Notes: generated by a model from the sequence alone, not told the origin. A stretch of 59,890 bases of DNA from Streptomyces sp. MMG1533 (GCF_001279775.1 NZ_LGDG01000253.1:1-59890); one strand, 5' to 3'. Counted from the first letter of the stretch, positions 40,798 to 49,804 are shown. Translations and numbers: made by a program.

Positions 40798-41645
40798 CAC
40801 ACACCTGCCTTCGCTGCTTCGAGGGCTTTGAAGACGGTGAGCGCATCGCGGATGGCGGCGACATCATGAGTGCGGATGTAGTCCGCGCCGTTCAGAGCGG
40901 CGTACAACTCCGCCGCGAGGCTTGCCGGACCGATCCCCGCAAGGTCGGTCTTGGTGAGTGCCCGAAGGAACGACTTGCGGGAGGGCGACACCAGGACCGG
41001 CACCTGGAACCTGACCTTCAGTTGCCCGAGGCACGCCAGGGCCCTGAGTGACGGTTCCGGACCCGCCCCCAGGAAGTAGCCCAACCCCGGATCGATGACC
41101 AGCCGCTCCCGGCCGACGCCGGCCGCTTCCAGCACGGCCAGGCGCTCGTCGAAGAACTCCTCGATGCCCTTCCACACCACAGCGGGATCAGTCGTCACCT
41201 TGGTGGCCGGTCCAGCGCGCTGCACGGAGTGCATGACGACGAGCCGACAGGCGGAGAGGGCCAACTCCTCGTACTGGGCGGGGTCGGAAAAACCCTGGAT
41301 GTCGTTGACGTATGCGGCCCCCTGGGCAGCGGCGAAACGCTGAGTCTCCGGCAGATACGAGTCGACCGACACCGGCACGCCGTCGGCCACGAGCCGATCA
41401 ACGACACCGGTCAGCCGCCGTATCTCCTCCGCAGCGGTCACCTGCTGCGCTCCCGGGTGGCTTGCCGCGGGGCCCAGTTCAATGATGTCGGCCCCAGCCG
41501 ACCGCAGTTGCCGGGCGTGTGCCAGCGCGTCCTCGGCGTCCAGAAACCTGCCGCCGTCCGAGAACGAGTCCGCGGTGACATTGACGATCCCGACCAGCAA
41601 AGGCCGATCGGTGTCTGCGAGTGAGGAGTTGAGGTGCCGAACCAC
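40797..41645 (-). CDS. Divergent dihydropteroate synthase paralogue
   Basis: About 282 residues from a GTG at 41645 with GGGAGG 6 nt upstream; longer frames start at 41690. TIM-barrel DHPS motifs are recognisable but altered: VGIVNVTADSFSDGG (usual NVTPDSFSDGG), AGADIIELGPAASHPGA (usual GGESTRPGA, so the Thr-Arg of the active-site loop is lost), VSVDSYLPET (usual SIDT), DPGLGYFLGAGPE (usual DPGxGFGKT), PVLVSPSRKSF and YIRTHDV. It may be a specialised pterin enzyme or a sulfonamide-insensitive copy. The canonical folP is not in the window. Coupled to the NUDIX gene. Confidence 0.85.
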   Translation of the reverse strand: MVRHLNSSLADTDRPLLVGIVNVTADSFSDGGRFLDAEDALAHARQLRSAGADIIELGPAASHPGAQQVTAAEEIRRLTGVVDRLVADGVPVSVDSYLPETQRFAAAQGAAYVNDIQGFSDPAQYEELALSACRLVVMHSVQRAGPATKVTTDPAVVWKGIEEFFDERLAVLEAAGVGRERLVIDPGLGYFLGAGPEPSLRALACLGQLKVRFQVPVLVSPSRKSFLRALTKTDLAGIGPASLAAELYAALNGADYIRTHDVAAIRDALTVFKALEAAKAGV

Positions 41646-41974
41646 AGGGTGCCTCCCAGGTTGCTCCCAAGAAGCCCAGGCGCGCGGCACACGTCGATGC
41701 GACGAGGCCGCTCCCCGATGGTTACGCCCATCTCGACACGCCAGTCACGGCCCGCCACGACCTTATCCGAGCACATCTCTGAATACGTGTGACATTCGCG
41801 ACCTCGTGCGATCGGTCAAGGCGGTGAGGGATCGCAACGTTCCACGTATCACCCCATCCGCGTCGGCCTTTTCACGTCGGCAAGACGTCTCCAGCCGGCG
41901 AGGTTGCGTAGGGGGTGGCAGGAGCGGGGTTTCGGGCTGTTCGCGGTCGAGTTCAGGGGACGGGCGAGTTTGCC

Positions 41975-42002
41975 GGGTGGGTCATCGATCATCAGCCCAC
42001 CC
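41975..42002. terminator. Weak hairpin downstream of the hydroxyquinol operon
   Basis: GGGTGGG (41975-41981) pairs with CCCACCC (41996-42002), 14-nt loop. It lies 63 nt past the end of the minus-strand catabolic operon. The rest of 41646-42064 shows no recognised gene. Confidence 0.4.
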
Positions 42003-42064
42003 AACCCTTTTCCCCGCTCCCTAGCCCCGTTGCCAGGGGATGCCGGACGCGGCCGAGGCAGGTC

Positions 42065-42931
42065 CTACTCCTTCCCGAGGACGATGTCGAAGGTCGCGGC
42101 GGTCCACGGGCCCTCCAGCCGGCGGCTGTCCGGCGTCGGCGTTCCGGCCTCGTGACGGTCGAAGGGGCGGATCAGGGACTCCTTCACGCCGAAGACGGAG
42201 TCGGCGTCCAGGCAGGGGTCGCCTGCGACGAAGATGTGGGTGATCAGACGCCGGAAACCTGGTGCCGTCACCATGAAGTGCAGGTGTGGGGCGCGCATCG
42301 GAGAACGGCCGGCGTGGCCCAGGAGCCGGCCGACGGGACCGTCGTCCGGTATCGGGTACGGCGTGGGGGTGAGTCCCCAGAAGCGGAAGCGGCCCTCGGC
42401 GTCGGTGAACAGGTGCGCACGCCCGGCGAGGGTGCCGTCGTCGTACTGGACGTCGTACATGCCGTCCTCGTCGGCCTCCCACACCTCGACGCGGGCCCCG
42501 GCGACCGGGGTGCCGTCGGTGTCCGTGACCCGGCCGCTGACCCACGACGGCTCTCCGCTCGCGCCGCCCGCGATGTCCCCGCCGAGCTCGATCTCAGGAG
42601 AGTCCTGGACGAAGAAGGGGCCGAGGACCGTGGACTCCGTCGACTCGCCGGGGTCCGGTTCGTTGACCGCGACGGTCAGCATGGAGATGCCGAGGACGTC
42701 CGAGAGCAGGACGAACTCCTGGCGGGTGTCGGTCGTGATGTGACCGGCCGCGGTGAGGAACTCGATGGCCGTGCCCCATTCCTCCTCGGTGAGCCGGGTC
42801 TCGCGCACGAACGCGTGGGCGTGCCGTACGAGGGCCTGCATGACCTCTCGGAACCGTTCGTCCTTCGCGGTGTCGAAGCTCGCGACGACCTCGTCGGTCA
42901 GTTCCTGTTCCTGTTCGGTCGGTTCAGTCAT
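42065..42931 (-). CDS. Hydroxyquinol 1,2-dioxygenase (intradiol)
   Basis: 288 residues. N-terminal helical dimerisation region with FIEFLTAAGHITT-like segment, then the catalytic beta-barrel. Fe(III) ligands Tyr159 (DGMYDVQ), Tyr192 (PTPYPIP), His216 and His218 (APHLHF) are all present. LGPFFVQDSPE precedes the barrel. Cleaves hydroxyquinol (1,2,4-trihydroxybenzene) to maleylacetate. Last gene of the minus-strand operon; its ATG overlaps the upstream reductase stop (ATGA). Catechol or chlorocatechol activity is possible by family, but the maleylacetate reductase neighbour favours hydroxyquinol. Confidence 0.92.
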   Translation of the reverse strand: MTEPTEQEQELTDEVVASFDTAKDERFREVMQALVRHAHAFVRETRLTEEEWGTAIEFLTAAGHITTDTRQEFVLLSDVLGISMLTVAVNEPDPGESTESTVLGPFFVQDSPEIELGGDIAGGASGEPSWVSGRVTDTDGTPVAGARVEVWEADEDGMYDVQYDDGTLAGRAHLFTDAEGRFRFWGLTPTPYPIPDDGPVGRLLGHAGRSPMRAPHLHFMVTAPGFRRLITHIFVAGDPCLDADSVFGVKESLIRPFDRHEAGTPTPDSRRLEGPWTAATFDIVLGKE

Positions 42932-44031
42932 CGGGGACGCTCCTCCGTGCGAAGGACGGTCTCAGGGACCGGCAGCGGGGTGTCGCCGCGCCATGCGCGC
43001 CCCAGCAGCTCGCGCATCTCGTCGTGGGTCACCCGGCGCGGGTTGGAGTCCGGCACCTGAGCCATGACCAGGTCGGTGGCCCGGTCGAGTTCCTCCTCGG
43101 CGAGTCCCAACTCGCGCAGCGAGCAAGGGGGTTCGAGCCTCGCGTAGAGGGCGAGCAGCGCGCCGAAGGGGTCGGTGCGTTCGTCGAGTGCTGCTGCGAG
43201 GTGGCGGGCCGCGTCGGGTGCGGAGGGCAGGTTGAGGCCGACCACGTGCGGCAGGACCACCGAGTGCAGGGCGGCGTGTTCGAGGTCGTACGCGCCCCCG
43301 AGGACGTGGCACACCTTGTGGTGCAGTCCGGAACCGGCCCCGGCGAAGGCGACGGCCCCGAGGTACGTGCCGAAGAGGATCTCACGGCGGGCCGCCACGT
43401 CCTGGCCGTCGGCGACGATGCGCGGCAGCGAGGACGCCAGCGACCGGACGCCCTCGACGGCCAGCGCGGAGCTGATCGGGTTGTGCCGCGGTGCCCACCA
43501 CGCGTCGACGCAGTGGGCCAGAGCGTTGAGACCCGACGTCACCGACAGTCTCGTCGGCAGCGACAGCATCAGCGTGGCGTCGTAGACGACGACGCGGGGG
43601 AGCACCTTCGGGTCGACGCCGGTGCGCTTGTGGCCTTCCTCGGTGAGGCCCCAGACGGGGGTCGCCTCGGAGCCGGCGTACGTCGTGGGGACGGCGAGGA
43701 CCGGCAGCCCGGTGGTGAGCGCGGCCGCCTTGGCGGTGCCCGTCGTCGATCCCCCGCCGACGCTCAGCAGCAGGTCGGCCGCGTGTTCGCGGGCGGCCGC
43801 CCGCACGGCCTGTGCCACGTCCGCCGGAACATGCGGCTTGACACCGGCGAAGGTCGCCACGACCGGGACGTCCTTGCAGATGTCCTCGGCCAGGGCCCGT
43901 TCCCCCTCGGCCGCGATCACCAGGACCCGGCTCGCGCAGAGTCCGGTGACCTCGGCCGCCACGTCCTGCCGGGCGGTACCGGAGCCGAAGACGACCCGCT
44001 GGCCCCAGGACTCGTAGACGACACGCGTCAT
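42928..44031 (-). CDS. Maleylacetate reductase
   Basis: 367 residues, Fe-dependent alcohol dehydrogenase fold. VVFGSGTA and the NAD-binding LLLSVGGGSTTGTAKAAAL; AVPTTYAGSEATPVWGLTE; and the metal-binding His region SGLNALAHCVDAWWAPRHNPISS and GLHHKVCHVLGGAYDLEHAALHSVVLPHV. Reduces maleylacetate to 3-oxoadipate. Overlaps both neighbours by ATGA (44028-44031 and 42928-42931). 3-oxoadipate would then go to succinyl-CoA and acetyl-CoA by genes elsewhere. Confidence 0.93.
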   Translation of the reverse strand: MTRVVYESWGQRVVFGSGTARQDVAAEVTGLCASRVLVIAAEGERALAEDICKDVPVVATFAGVKPHVPADVAQAVRAAAREHAADLLLSVGGGSTTGTAKAAALTTGLPVLAVPTTYAGSEATPVWGLTEEGHKRTGVDPKVLPRVVVYDATLMLSLPTRLSVTSGLNALAHCVDAWWAPRHNPISSALAVEGVRSLASSLPRIVADGQDVAARREILFGTYLGAVAFAGAGSGLHHKVCHVLGGAYDLEHAALHSVVLPHVVGLNLPSAPDAARHLAAALDERTDPFGALLALYARLEPPCSLRELGLAEEELDRATDLVMAQVPDSNPRRVTHDEMRELLGRAWRGDTPLPVPETVLRTEERPR

Positions 44032-45320
44032 GCCGTCACCGCTCGCACCCGGGGTACGGCGCCCGCCGCGAACGCCCCGATGAGCGCCGGTACGGCGAAG
44101 GCGTAGAAGGCCCACTCGACGCCGGCGCCCGAGCCGAGGACGAACGCGCCCAGCGACGGACCCGCGATCGCGCCGAACCGTCCCACCGACAGGGCCCAGG
44201 CGAGGCCGTTGCCCCGCAGGGCGTCCGGGTAGCGCGTCACGATGAACGCGTTGCCCAGGATCTGCGAGCCGATGAACCCGAACCCGCTGATGAACATGAG
44301 CACGAACATGACGGGAGTGGGCGGGCGGGTGCTCATCGCGACCAGGCTCAGGGTGCCGACCAGGAACGCGACGACCACCACGCGCTTGGGGCCCAGCGCG
44401 TCAGCGACACGGCCGCCGACGATGGCGCCGAATCCGACGCCCAGCCACATCGCCGCCGTCTGCAGCAGCGCCGAGCCCAGGGAGAAGCCCGCGGCCTGCA
44501 TGATGCTGGGCAGCCAGGCGCTGATGCCGAAGACGAGCAGGAGACCGCAGAAGGACATCGCCCAGAACAGGACGGTCGACACCGCGAGCCCGCCGGTCAG
44601 CAGCGAATTGAGGCCGAGCCAGCGACCCGGGTCCGCCGTCGGGGAGGCGTCCGACGGAGCGAGGCCGAGCCGCTCCTCCACCGCCCTTGCCTCGGCCGTC
44701 CGGCCCGTGCGGCTGAGGTGGAACGGGCTCTCCGGGAGCCTGAGCACCAGCGGTATGGCCAGGAACACCGGGAGCACGCCGATGACGTACAGCCAGCGGT
44801 ACGAGACGTCGGGGAGCAGCGCGGTGCCGAGCAACGGGGAGAGCAGGGCGCCGGCCGCGTAGCCGCTCATGATCAGGGTGACGTTGCGGCTGCGGCGGGC
44901 CGGCTCGCTGAGGTCTGCGACGAAGGCGTTGATCGTCGGCAGCACGACGCCCAGACCGAGGCCGACCACCAGGCGTCCGGCGCCGAAGGACGCGACACCG
45001 CCGGCGACCGTGCAGACCGCCATGCCCAGCGAGAACACCACGGTGCCGGCGAGCAGAAGCCGGCGCGGACCGGTGCGGTGGACGAAGGCGCCCGCGAAGG
45101 CCGCGCCGATCAGCATCCCGATGCCGACGAGCGAGCCGATGGTGCCGGCCTCGGCCTTGTCGATCCCGAGCGAGGGGTCGCCGAGCATGGCGGGGACGGT
45201 GACGCCGTACACGGCGAGGTCGTAGCCCTCCAGGGACGCGACGACCCAGGCGGCGATCAGCATGAACGTGGTCGCGGGTGCTCTGCGGACGTGCAGGCGT
45301 ATCGCGGAAGGTGCGGTCAT
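44028..45320 (-). CDS. MFS aromatic-acid transporter (AAHS-type)
   Basis: 430 residues, about 12 membrane segments. Signature between segments 2 and 3: GAFVHRTGPRRLLLAG. N-terminal ASLEGYDLAVYGVTVPAML is the DGxD-like motif of aromatic acid:H+ symporters, with Glu in place of Asp. The second half repeats GGRVADALGPKRVVV. Likely imports the operon substrate, such as 2,6-dihydroxybenzoate. Overlaps the monooxygenase stop (ATGA). Confidence 0.92.
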   Translation of the reverse strand: MTAPSAIRLHVRRAPATTFMLIAAWVVASLEGYDLAVYGVTVPAMLGDPSLGIDKAEAGTIGSLVGIGMLIGAAFAGAFVHRTGPRRLLLAGTVVFSLGMAVCTVAGGVASFGAGRLVVGLGLGVVLPTINAFVADLSEPARRSRNVTLIMSGYAAGALLSPLLGTALLPDVSYRWLYVIGVLPVFLAIPLVLRLPESPFHLSRTGRTAEARAVEERLGLAPSDASPTADPGRWLGLNSLLTGGLAVSTVLFWAMSFCGLLLVFGISAWLPSIMQAAGFSLGSALLQTAAMWLGVGFGAIVGGRVADALGPKRVVVVAFLVGTLSLVAMSTRPPTPVMFVLMFISGFGFIGSQILGNAFIVTRYPDALRGNGLAWALSVGRFGAIAGPSLGAFVLGSGAGVEWAFYAFAVPALIGAFAAGAVPRVRAVTA

Positions 45321-46867
45321 GGCCGGATCCTTTCTCCGACGATGGCAGGAGCCTGTACCGGCTCGACTGCGATGGCAAGTGTGTCCAGAAGTGACGGGAC
45401 GTCGGACAGGACGCCCGAGGTGCCGAGGATGTAGAAGTCGGGCCGCCACAGAACGGCGGCGCGGCCGGTTTCGTCGAACCAGCGTCCGTAGACGCCGCCG
45501 ACATCGGTGATCCCCTCCGTGGTGAGGCGGCGGTTCGTGAGGTGGTGAACGGCCACACCGAGCCCGGCGGCCATTTCGGTGGCCGAGGCGTCGAGCGCGG
45601 CGCCGTCGCGGCCGTCGACGAGGAGGACGAATCCACGGCCGAGCACCTCGTCGAAGAGTCCCTCGGAGCCGTGCGACTCGACCCGGCCCTGCGGCATCAG
45701 GTGCCCTGCCTGCGGGGACTCGTCGCGCAGCCCGGGGCCGAGGCCCGGGAAACGCATCTTGTCCGGGTGCCCGTTCGCCTCGCGCTGGGCGATCAGGCGG
45801 GCGTCGCGCTCGGCGGCGGCCACCGGGTCGCGCATGGTCTGTACGCGGCCGAGCTCGATGCCCTTGGCGATGATGGCCCGCACATGCGGCTCGCGTTCGC
45901 TCTGGTACGTGTCGAGGAGCGCGTCGTCGGCATCTCGCAGCACGGCGTCGAGCTTGAACGCGAGGTTCTGGGCGTCGCGGATGCCGGAGCACATGCCCTG
46001 CCCGAGGAAGGGCGGCATCTGGTGGGCCGCGTCCCCGGCGAGCAGGATGCGGCCGCTGCGCCAGCGGTCCGCGACGAGCGAGCGGAACGTGTACGTGGCG
46101 ACACGGATGAGCTCGGCCTGCTCCCGGTCGACGTAGGCGGCGACCCGCGCCCACACCCGGTCGGGCTCCCGCTCGACGGGGAAGGAGTCCGCCGAGTCGA
46201 GCATGAAGCTGAACCGGTGGTGCCGGGGGCCCAGCGAGATGATCGAGATGGGCTGGCCGGGGTCACAGACCTGACGCGCCTTGGGGATGTCCGCGGCACC
46301 GGTCAGGTGGAAGTCGCAGACCATCCACGGCTCGGAGAACCCGTAGTCGTCCTGTCCGATGCCGAGCGCGCCGCGGGTGAAGCTGTTGCCGCCGTCGCAG
46401 GCCACGACGTACCGGGCCGAGACGGCCGCGTCGTCTCCTTCGACCTGGACGTCCACGCCGTGGGAAGTGCTCCGCACTCCGGTGACCTGGGCGTCCATCC
46501 GGATCTCGACGTTCTCGAGACCGCGGACCACACCGTCGAGGGCATCCTCCAGGTACGGCTGGTACATCATGTACCACTCCGCCCAGCCCTGGCCGCCGAC
46601 GGCGGCGAAGTCGTGCTCGATGAGCAGCTCGCCCGCGCCGTTGCGCCACTCGTAGTTCCGCTGGACGTGCAGGGTGGGCAGCAGGCCGCCGGAGATGCCG
46701 AGGCGGTCGAACGTCCGCATCGTCTCGTCGTCGAAGATGGCGGCGCGCGGCAGGTTGTAGAGGGTGGGGTAGCGCTCCAGCACGACCACGTCGTGGCCTG
46801 CCCGGCCGAGCAGCGCCGCGGTGACCATGCCCACGGGCCCGTACCCGATGACGGCGACGTCGTACAT
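45317..46867 (-). CDS. FAD-dependent aromatic monooxygenase (resorcinol hydroxylase-like)
   Basis: 516 residues, class A flavin hydroxylase. N-terminal dinucleotide fold VAVIGYGPVGMVTAALLGRAG, DG motif VACDGGNSFTRGALG, and GD motif ILLAGDAAHQMPPFLGQGMCSGIRDAQNL. The C-terminal thioredoxin-like extension puts it in the MhpA/phenol hydroxylase group. In this operon it most simply converts resorcinol to hydroxyquinol. The ATG at 46867 has AAGGGA 6 nt upstream. MhpA-type 3-hydroxyphenylpropionate hydroxylation is the alternative, but no extradiol genes are present. Confidence 0.88.
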   Translation of the reverse strand: MYDVAVIGYGPVGMVTAALLGRAGHDVVVLERYPTLYNLPRAAIFDDETMRTFDRLGISGGLLPTLHVQRNYEWRNGAGELLIEHDFAAVGGQGWAEWYMMYQPYLEDALDGVVRGLENVEIRMDAQVTGVRSTSHGVDVQVEGDDAAVSARYVVACDGGNSFTRGALGIGQDDYGFSEPWMVCDFHLTGAADIPKARQVCDPGQPISIISLGPRHHRFSFMLDSADSFPVEREPDRVWARVAAYVDREQAELIRVATYTFRSLVADRWRSGRILLAGDAAHQMPPFLGQGMCSGIRDAQNLAFKLDAVLRDADDALLDTYQSEREPHVRAIIAKGIELGRVQTMRDPVAAAERDARLIAQREANGHPDKMRFPGLGPGLRDESPQAGHLMPQGRVESHGSEGLFDEVLGRGFVLLVDGRDGAALDASATEMAAGLGVAVHHLTNRRLTTEGITDVGGVYGRWFDETGRAAVLWRPDFYILGTSGVLSDVPSLLDTLAIAVEPVQAPAIVGERIRP

Positions 46868-46883
46868 GTGCGTTCCCTTCTGC

Positions 46884-47870
46884 TCAGACACCGGCGTACG
46901 CGGTCGCAGTGGTGAGGCCGAGGAGCTTCTCGGCGTTCCGGTGGCCGATCTTGAGCCGGTCGGCGTCGCTGATCGGCGCGTTCCGCAGGAACGTCGTGGC
47001 CGTCTCGATGTCCTCGAAGGGGTAGTCGGTGCCGAAGAGGATGTGGTCGGCGCCCATCGACAGCAGGGCGGTGAGCAGCGGGGCGGGGGAGCAGACGCCG
47101 CTGGTCGTGATGTAGAGGTTGTTGCGGATGTACTCCGAGGGGCGCCCGCGCTTGAGCTCGATGCCGTGGTGTGCGTGGAAGTCCCAGCGGGAGTCCATGC
47201 GCCACATCACGTACGGCAGGCCCTCTCCCATGTGGCCGAGGAGCAGCTTGGCGTTCGGGAAGTCGTCGAAGACGCCGCCGAAGATCAGACGCAGCACGTG
47301 GGTGGCGGTGTCGACTCCCCAGCTCCACATCGGTCCGACGAGTTCGGGGTGGCCCGAGAGGACGTGCGAGGTGTCGACGCCGTTGGCCGGGTGCAGATAG
47401 AGCGGTACGTCGAGGTGTTCGGCGCGCTCCCAGACGACGCGCAGGGCCGGGTCGTCCAGGTACATCCCGTGGGTGTGCGCGTTGACCAGGGCGCCGCGCA
47501 GGCCGAGCTGGGTGACCGCGCGCTCCAGCTCGTCGGCGGCGGCCTTGGGGTCCTGCAGGGGCAGTGCGCCGAAGCCGGAGAAGCGGTCGGGGTGCTCGGC
47601 GATGACGCCGGCGAGGAAATCGTTGACCGTGGCCGCCTGGCGTACGGCGGCCTCCGGGTCCTTCTCCGCCTGGATGCCGGGGGAGTTCAGCGAGAGCACC
47701 TGCATGTCCAGGCCGGCGGCGTCCATGCCGTCGAGGCGTTCCTCGGTGAGGTCGAGGAGCCGCCGGGAGGCCTCGGCCCAGGCGCTCGGCTGGGCGATGG
47801 ACGCGGTCGACGCGCCGTGGCCCACCAGGTCGGGGGTGACGAAGTGTTCTTCGAGGGCGATCAGCTTCAT
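46884..47870 (-). CDS. Amidohydrolase-2 family decarboxylase (gamma-resorcylate decarboxylase-like)
   Basis: 328 residues. MKLIALEEHFVTP at the N-terminus, with the metal-ligand Glu as in nonoxidative decarboxylases (ALEEHF). Also VPLYLHPANG, LLGHMGEGLPYVMWRMD and LFGTDYPFEDIE near the C-terminus (Asp ligand). The family decarboxylates ortho-hydroxybenzoates without oxidation. With the hydroxylase, dioxygenase and reductase of this operon it fits 2,6-dihydroxybenzoate to resorcinol. Salicylate or 2,3-dihydroxybenzoate are alternative substrates. It is 16 nt upstream of the hydroxylase and is the first gene after the IclR divergent gap. Confidence 0.88.
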   Translation of the reverse strand: MKLIALEEHFVTPDLVGHGASTASIAQPSAWAEASRRLLDLTEERLDGMDAAGLDMQVLSLNSPGIQAEKDPEAAVRQAATVNDFLAGVIAEHPDRFSGFGALPLQDPKAAADELERAVTQLGLRGALVNAHTHGMYLDDPALRVVWERAEHLDVPLYLHPANGVDTSHVLSGHPELVGPMWSWGVDTATHVLRLIFGGVFDDFPNAKLLLGHMGEGLPYVMWRMDSRWDFHAHHGIELKRGRPSEYIRNNLYITTSGVCSPAPLLTALLSMGADHILFGTDYPFEDIETATTFLRNAPISDADRLKIGHRNAEKLLGLTTATAYAGV

Positions 47871-48074
47871 TGCGGAGTTCTCCTCGGTGGACCTCGGGAT
47901 CTCGTATGCGATCGAGGTCTCGGATGCAGTCGGGGTGCGGTGCCCGGCTCGGTGTGAGTGGCCGGTGCGGGTGAGATGCGCGGGTGTGTGCGCCGTCGGA
48001 CAGGCGGCTCCCGGCGGCTGCGAAGCGGGCCGGCGGTGCGGCGGGGGCAGTCGGGGAGCGCCACCGCTGTCGCA

Positions 48075-48110
48075 GTTCACCAGAACGTAACGCGTTCCGC
48101 AATAGTGAAT
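48075..48110. promoter_or_regulatory. Candidate IclR operators in the divergent gap
   Basis: GTTCACCAGAAC (48075-48086) is a perfect GTTC-N4-GAAC dyad, and GTTCCGCAATAGTGAAT (48094-48110) resembles the GTTCCGC..GGAAC form of IclR-type boxes. They lie 86-121 nt before the IclR start and 205-240 nt before the decarboxylase start. The gap 47871-48195 holds nothing else recognised. Confidence 0.45.
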
Positions 48111-48195
48111 GTAAGATCTGTTTGCGACGGAGGCCGGGTCGGCCCCCTCGATAGGCTGAACGCGTTCATGTACCGGCAGGGGAGAAGGCTGCGCT

Positions 48196-48978
48196 GTGAC
48201 CACGACTGACCCCAGGGAGAACGGGGAGCGTCAGGGCATCCAGTCCGTCGAGATGGCGATGCGGGTCCTGCTGGCGCTGGAGACCGGCGGCGGAGCGCTG
48301 AGCCTGTCGGCGATCGCGCAGGCGAGCGGGATGCAGCCCAGCAAGGTGCACCGCTACCTCGTCAGCCTCGGCCGCATCGGCCTGACATCGCAGGATCCCG
48401 CCTCGGGCCTCTACGACTTCGGGGCCGCGATGCGCCGCCTGGGCGCCGAGTCGCTGCGCCGCACCAACGAGGTGGCGGTGGCGAGCGGCCACGCGATGCA
48501 GCTGCGGGACCGCACGGGCCACTCCGTGAACCTCGCGGTCTGGGGGGACCGCGGCCCGATCGTGGTGAGCTGGGCGTACGGCACCCGCCCGCTGCCCCTG
48601 ACGGTGCGCGTCGGTGCCACGCTTCCCCTGCTCACGTCATCCGTGGGCCAGGTCTTCCTGGCCCACCTGCCCGAGAGCCTCACCGACGAGGTGCTGGGCG
48701 GGGAGCTGCGCGGCAAGGAGGCCGACTGGCCGGCCGAGCGCCTGGCGGCGACCCGGGCGCAGGTCCGGGAGCAGGGGCATGTCGTGACGCACAGCGGCGT
48801 CATCCCGGGCATCATCTCGGTCGCCGCGCCCGTCTTCGCGGCGAATGATCCGCTGCCGCTCGCCGTCTCCGTCGTACTGCCCGAGAGCCTCGCCACCCCG
48901 GAGCACCTCGCCGAGGTGACCCGCGAGCTGCACAACACGGTGAGCGCGGCGTCGCACGAACTGGGGCACCTGCCGTAG
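48196..48978 (+). CDS. IclR-family transcriptional regulator
   Basis: 260 residues: N-terminal winged helix (IQSVEMAMRVLLALETGGGALSLSAIAQASGMQPSKVHRYLVSLGRIGL) and C-terminal effector domain (GHSVNLAVWGDRGPIVVSWAYGTRPLPLTVRVGATLPLLTSSVGQVFLA, VTHSGVIPGIISVAAPVF). GTG start with GGAGAAGG upstream. Divergent from the resorcylate operon, which it probably controls with an aromatic acid or pathway intermediate as ligand. It converges on the PaaX-type gene with only 10 nt between stops. Confidence 0.93.
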   Translation: MTTTDPRENGERQGIQSVEMAMRVLLALETGGGALSLSAIAQASGMQPSKVHRYLVSLGRIGLTSQDPASGLYDFGAAMRRLGAESLRRTNEVAVASGHAMQLRDRTGHSVNLAVWGDRGPIVVSWAYGTRPLPLTVRVGATLPLLTSSVGQVFLAHLPESLTDEVLGGELRGKEADWPAERLAATRAQVREQGHVVTHSGVIPGIISVAAPVFAANDPLPLAVSVVLPESLATPEHLAEVTRELHNTVSAASHELGHLP

Positions 48979-48988
48979 TGCCCCGCCG

Positions 48989-49804
48989 CTATGACTGCGG
49001 GGTGGCGCGGGAGCCGGCCACCTCGTCGTAGTAGGACTCGGCCGAAGGGCCGAGGATCTCGTGGGCCTCCAGGAACATCTCGTGCGCCTCGTGGCCCACC
49101 CAGCCCGCCGGGAGGAGTTCGGTCGGCAGGTCCGGGTCACGGAAGGGGAACTTGCGGTAGTCGTACGTCAGCCGCATGCGTTCGACCAGCGACTCCTCGG
49201 GGCTCAGCGCTCCGGCCCGGTAGGACGGCATGCGGCTGCGGTAGGTGCGCAGCAGCTCCCGGTAGTCATCGTTGAGAGCGGCCAGGTCCCAGCTGCGCGC
49301 CGCCATCTCGCGGTCGACGGGCAGCCCGCCGGACTGGCAGCGCAGGGTGTCCAGGCGTACGGCGGGCTCGTCCGCGAACTTCTCGCGGACCTGCTGGAGC
49401 CGGTCGTGCGGGGAGACGTAGGTGGACGGGGCCAGGGGGCCGAAGCCCAGCCAGGCCAGGTCCTTGCGGATGCGGTCGCGGATGCCGCGCTCGGTCTCGG
49501 GGACCGAGTAGATGACCATGTACCAGTGCCGGTCCCAGGCGGACGGGGTCCGGTCGAAGATGCGTGAGCGGCCCTCGTCGAGGAGCTGGAGGCTGCGCTT
49601 GTTGAGCGCGTAGAGCGTCTCCCTGCCCTCGCGCCGCACGTCGAACCAGCCCTCCTTGCGCAGGCGTGCGAGGACCACCCGCACCGTGCTCTCGCCGACA
49701 CCGAAGCAGTCCATCAGGGTGCTGAGGGTGCGCAGCCGGGCGGCGCCGCCGCGGTAGCGGACGTAGTCGCCGAAGAGGTCGAAGACGATCGATCGAGGCT
49801 TCAC
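48989..49804 (-). CDS. PaaX-family transcriptional regulator
   Basis: About 271 residues. N-terminal winged helix KPRSIVFDLFGDYVRYRGGAARLRTLSTLMDCFGVGESTVRVVLARLRKEGWFDVRREGRETLYAL, then the PaaX middle and C-terminal domains (WDRHWYMVIYSVPETERGIRDRIRKDLAWLGFGPLAPSTYVSP). PaaX-type repressors respond to aryl-CoA esters. The salicylyl-CoA pathway across the divergent gap makes such esters, so it likely controls that operon. GTG at 49804 is given as start; an in-frame ATG at 49849 adds 15 residues and cannot be excluded. Confidence 0.9.
   Translation of the reverse strand: MKPRSIVFDLFGDYVRYRGGAARLRTLSTLMDCFGVGESTVRVVLARLRKEGWFDVRREGRETLYALNKRSLQLLDEGRSRIFDRTPSAWDRHWYMVIYSVPETERGIRDRIRKDLAWLGFGPLAPSTYVSPHDRLQQVREKFADEPAVRLDTLRCQSGGLPVDREMAARSWDLAALNDDYRELLRTYRSRMPSYRAGALSPEESLVERMRLTYDYRKFPFRDPDLPTELLPAGWVGHEAHEMFLEAHEILGPSAESYYDEVAGSRATPQS

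Noticed and set aside
44718..45434. A 238-codon plus-strand frame opposite the MFS transporter
   Set aside because: It is antisense to membrane segments and full of Arg/Asp-rich shadow sequence.
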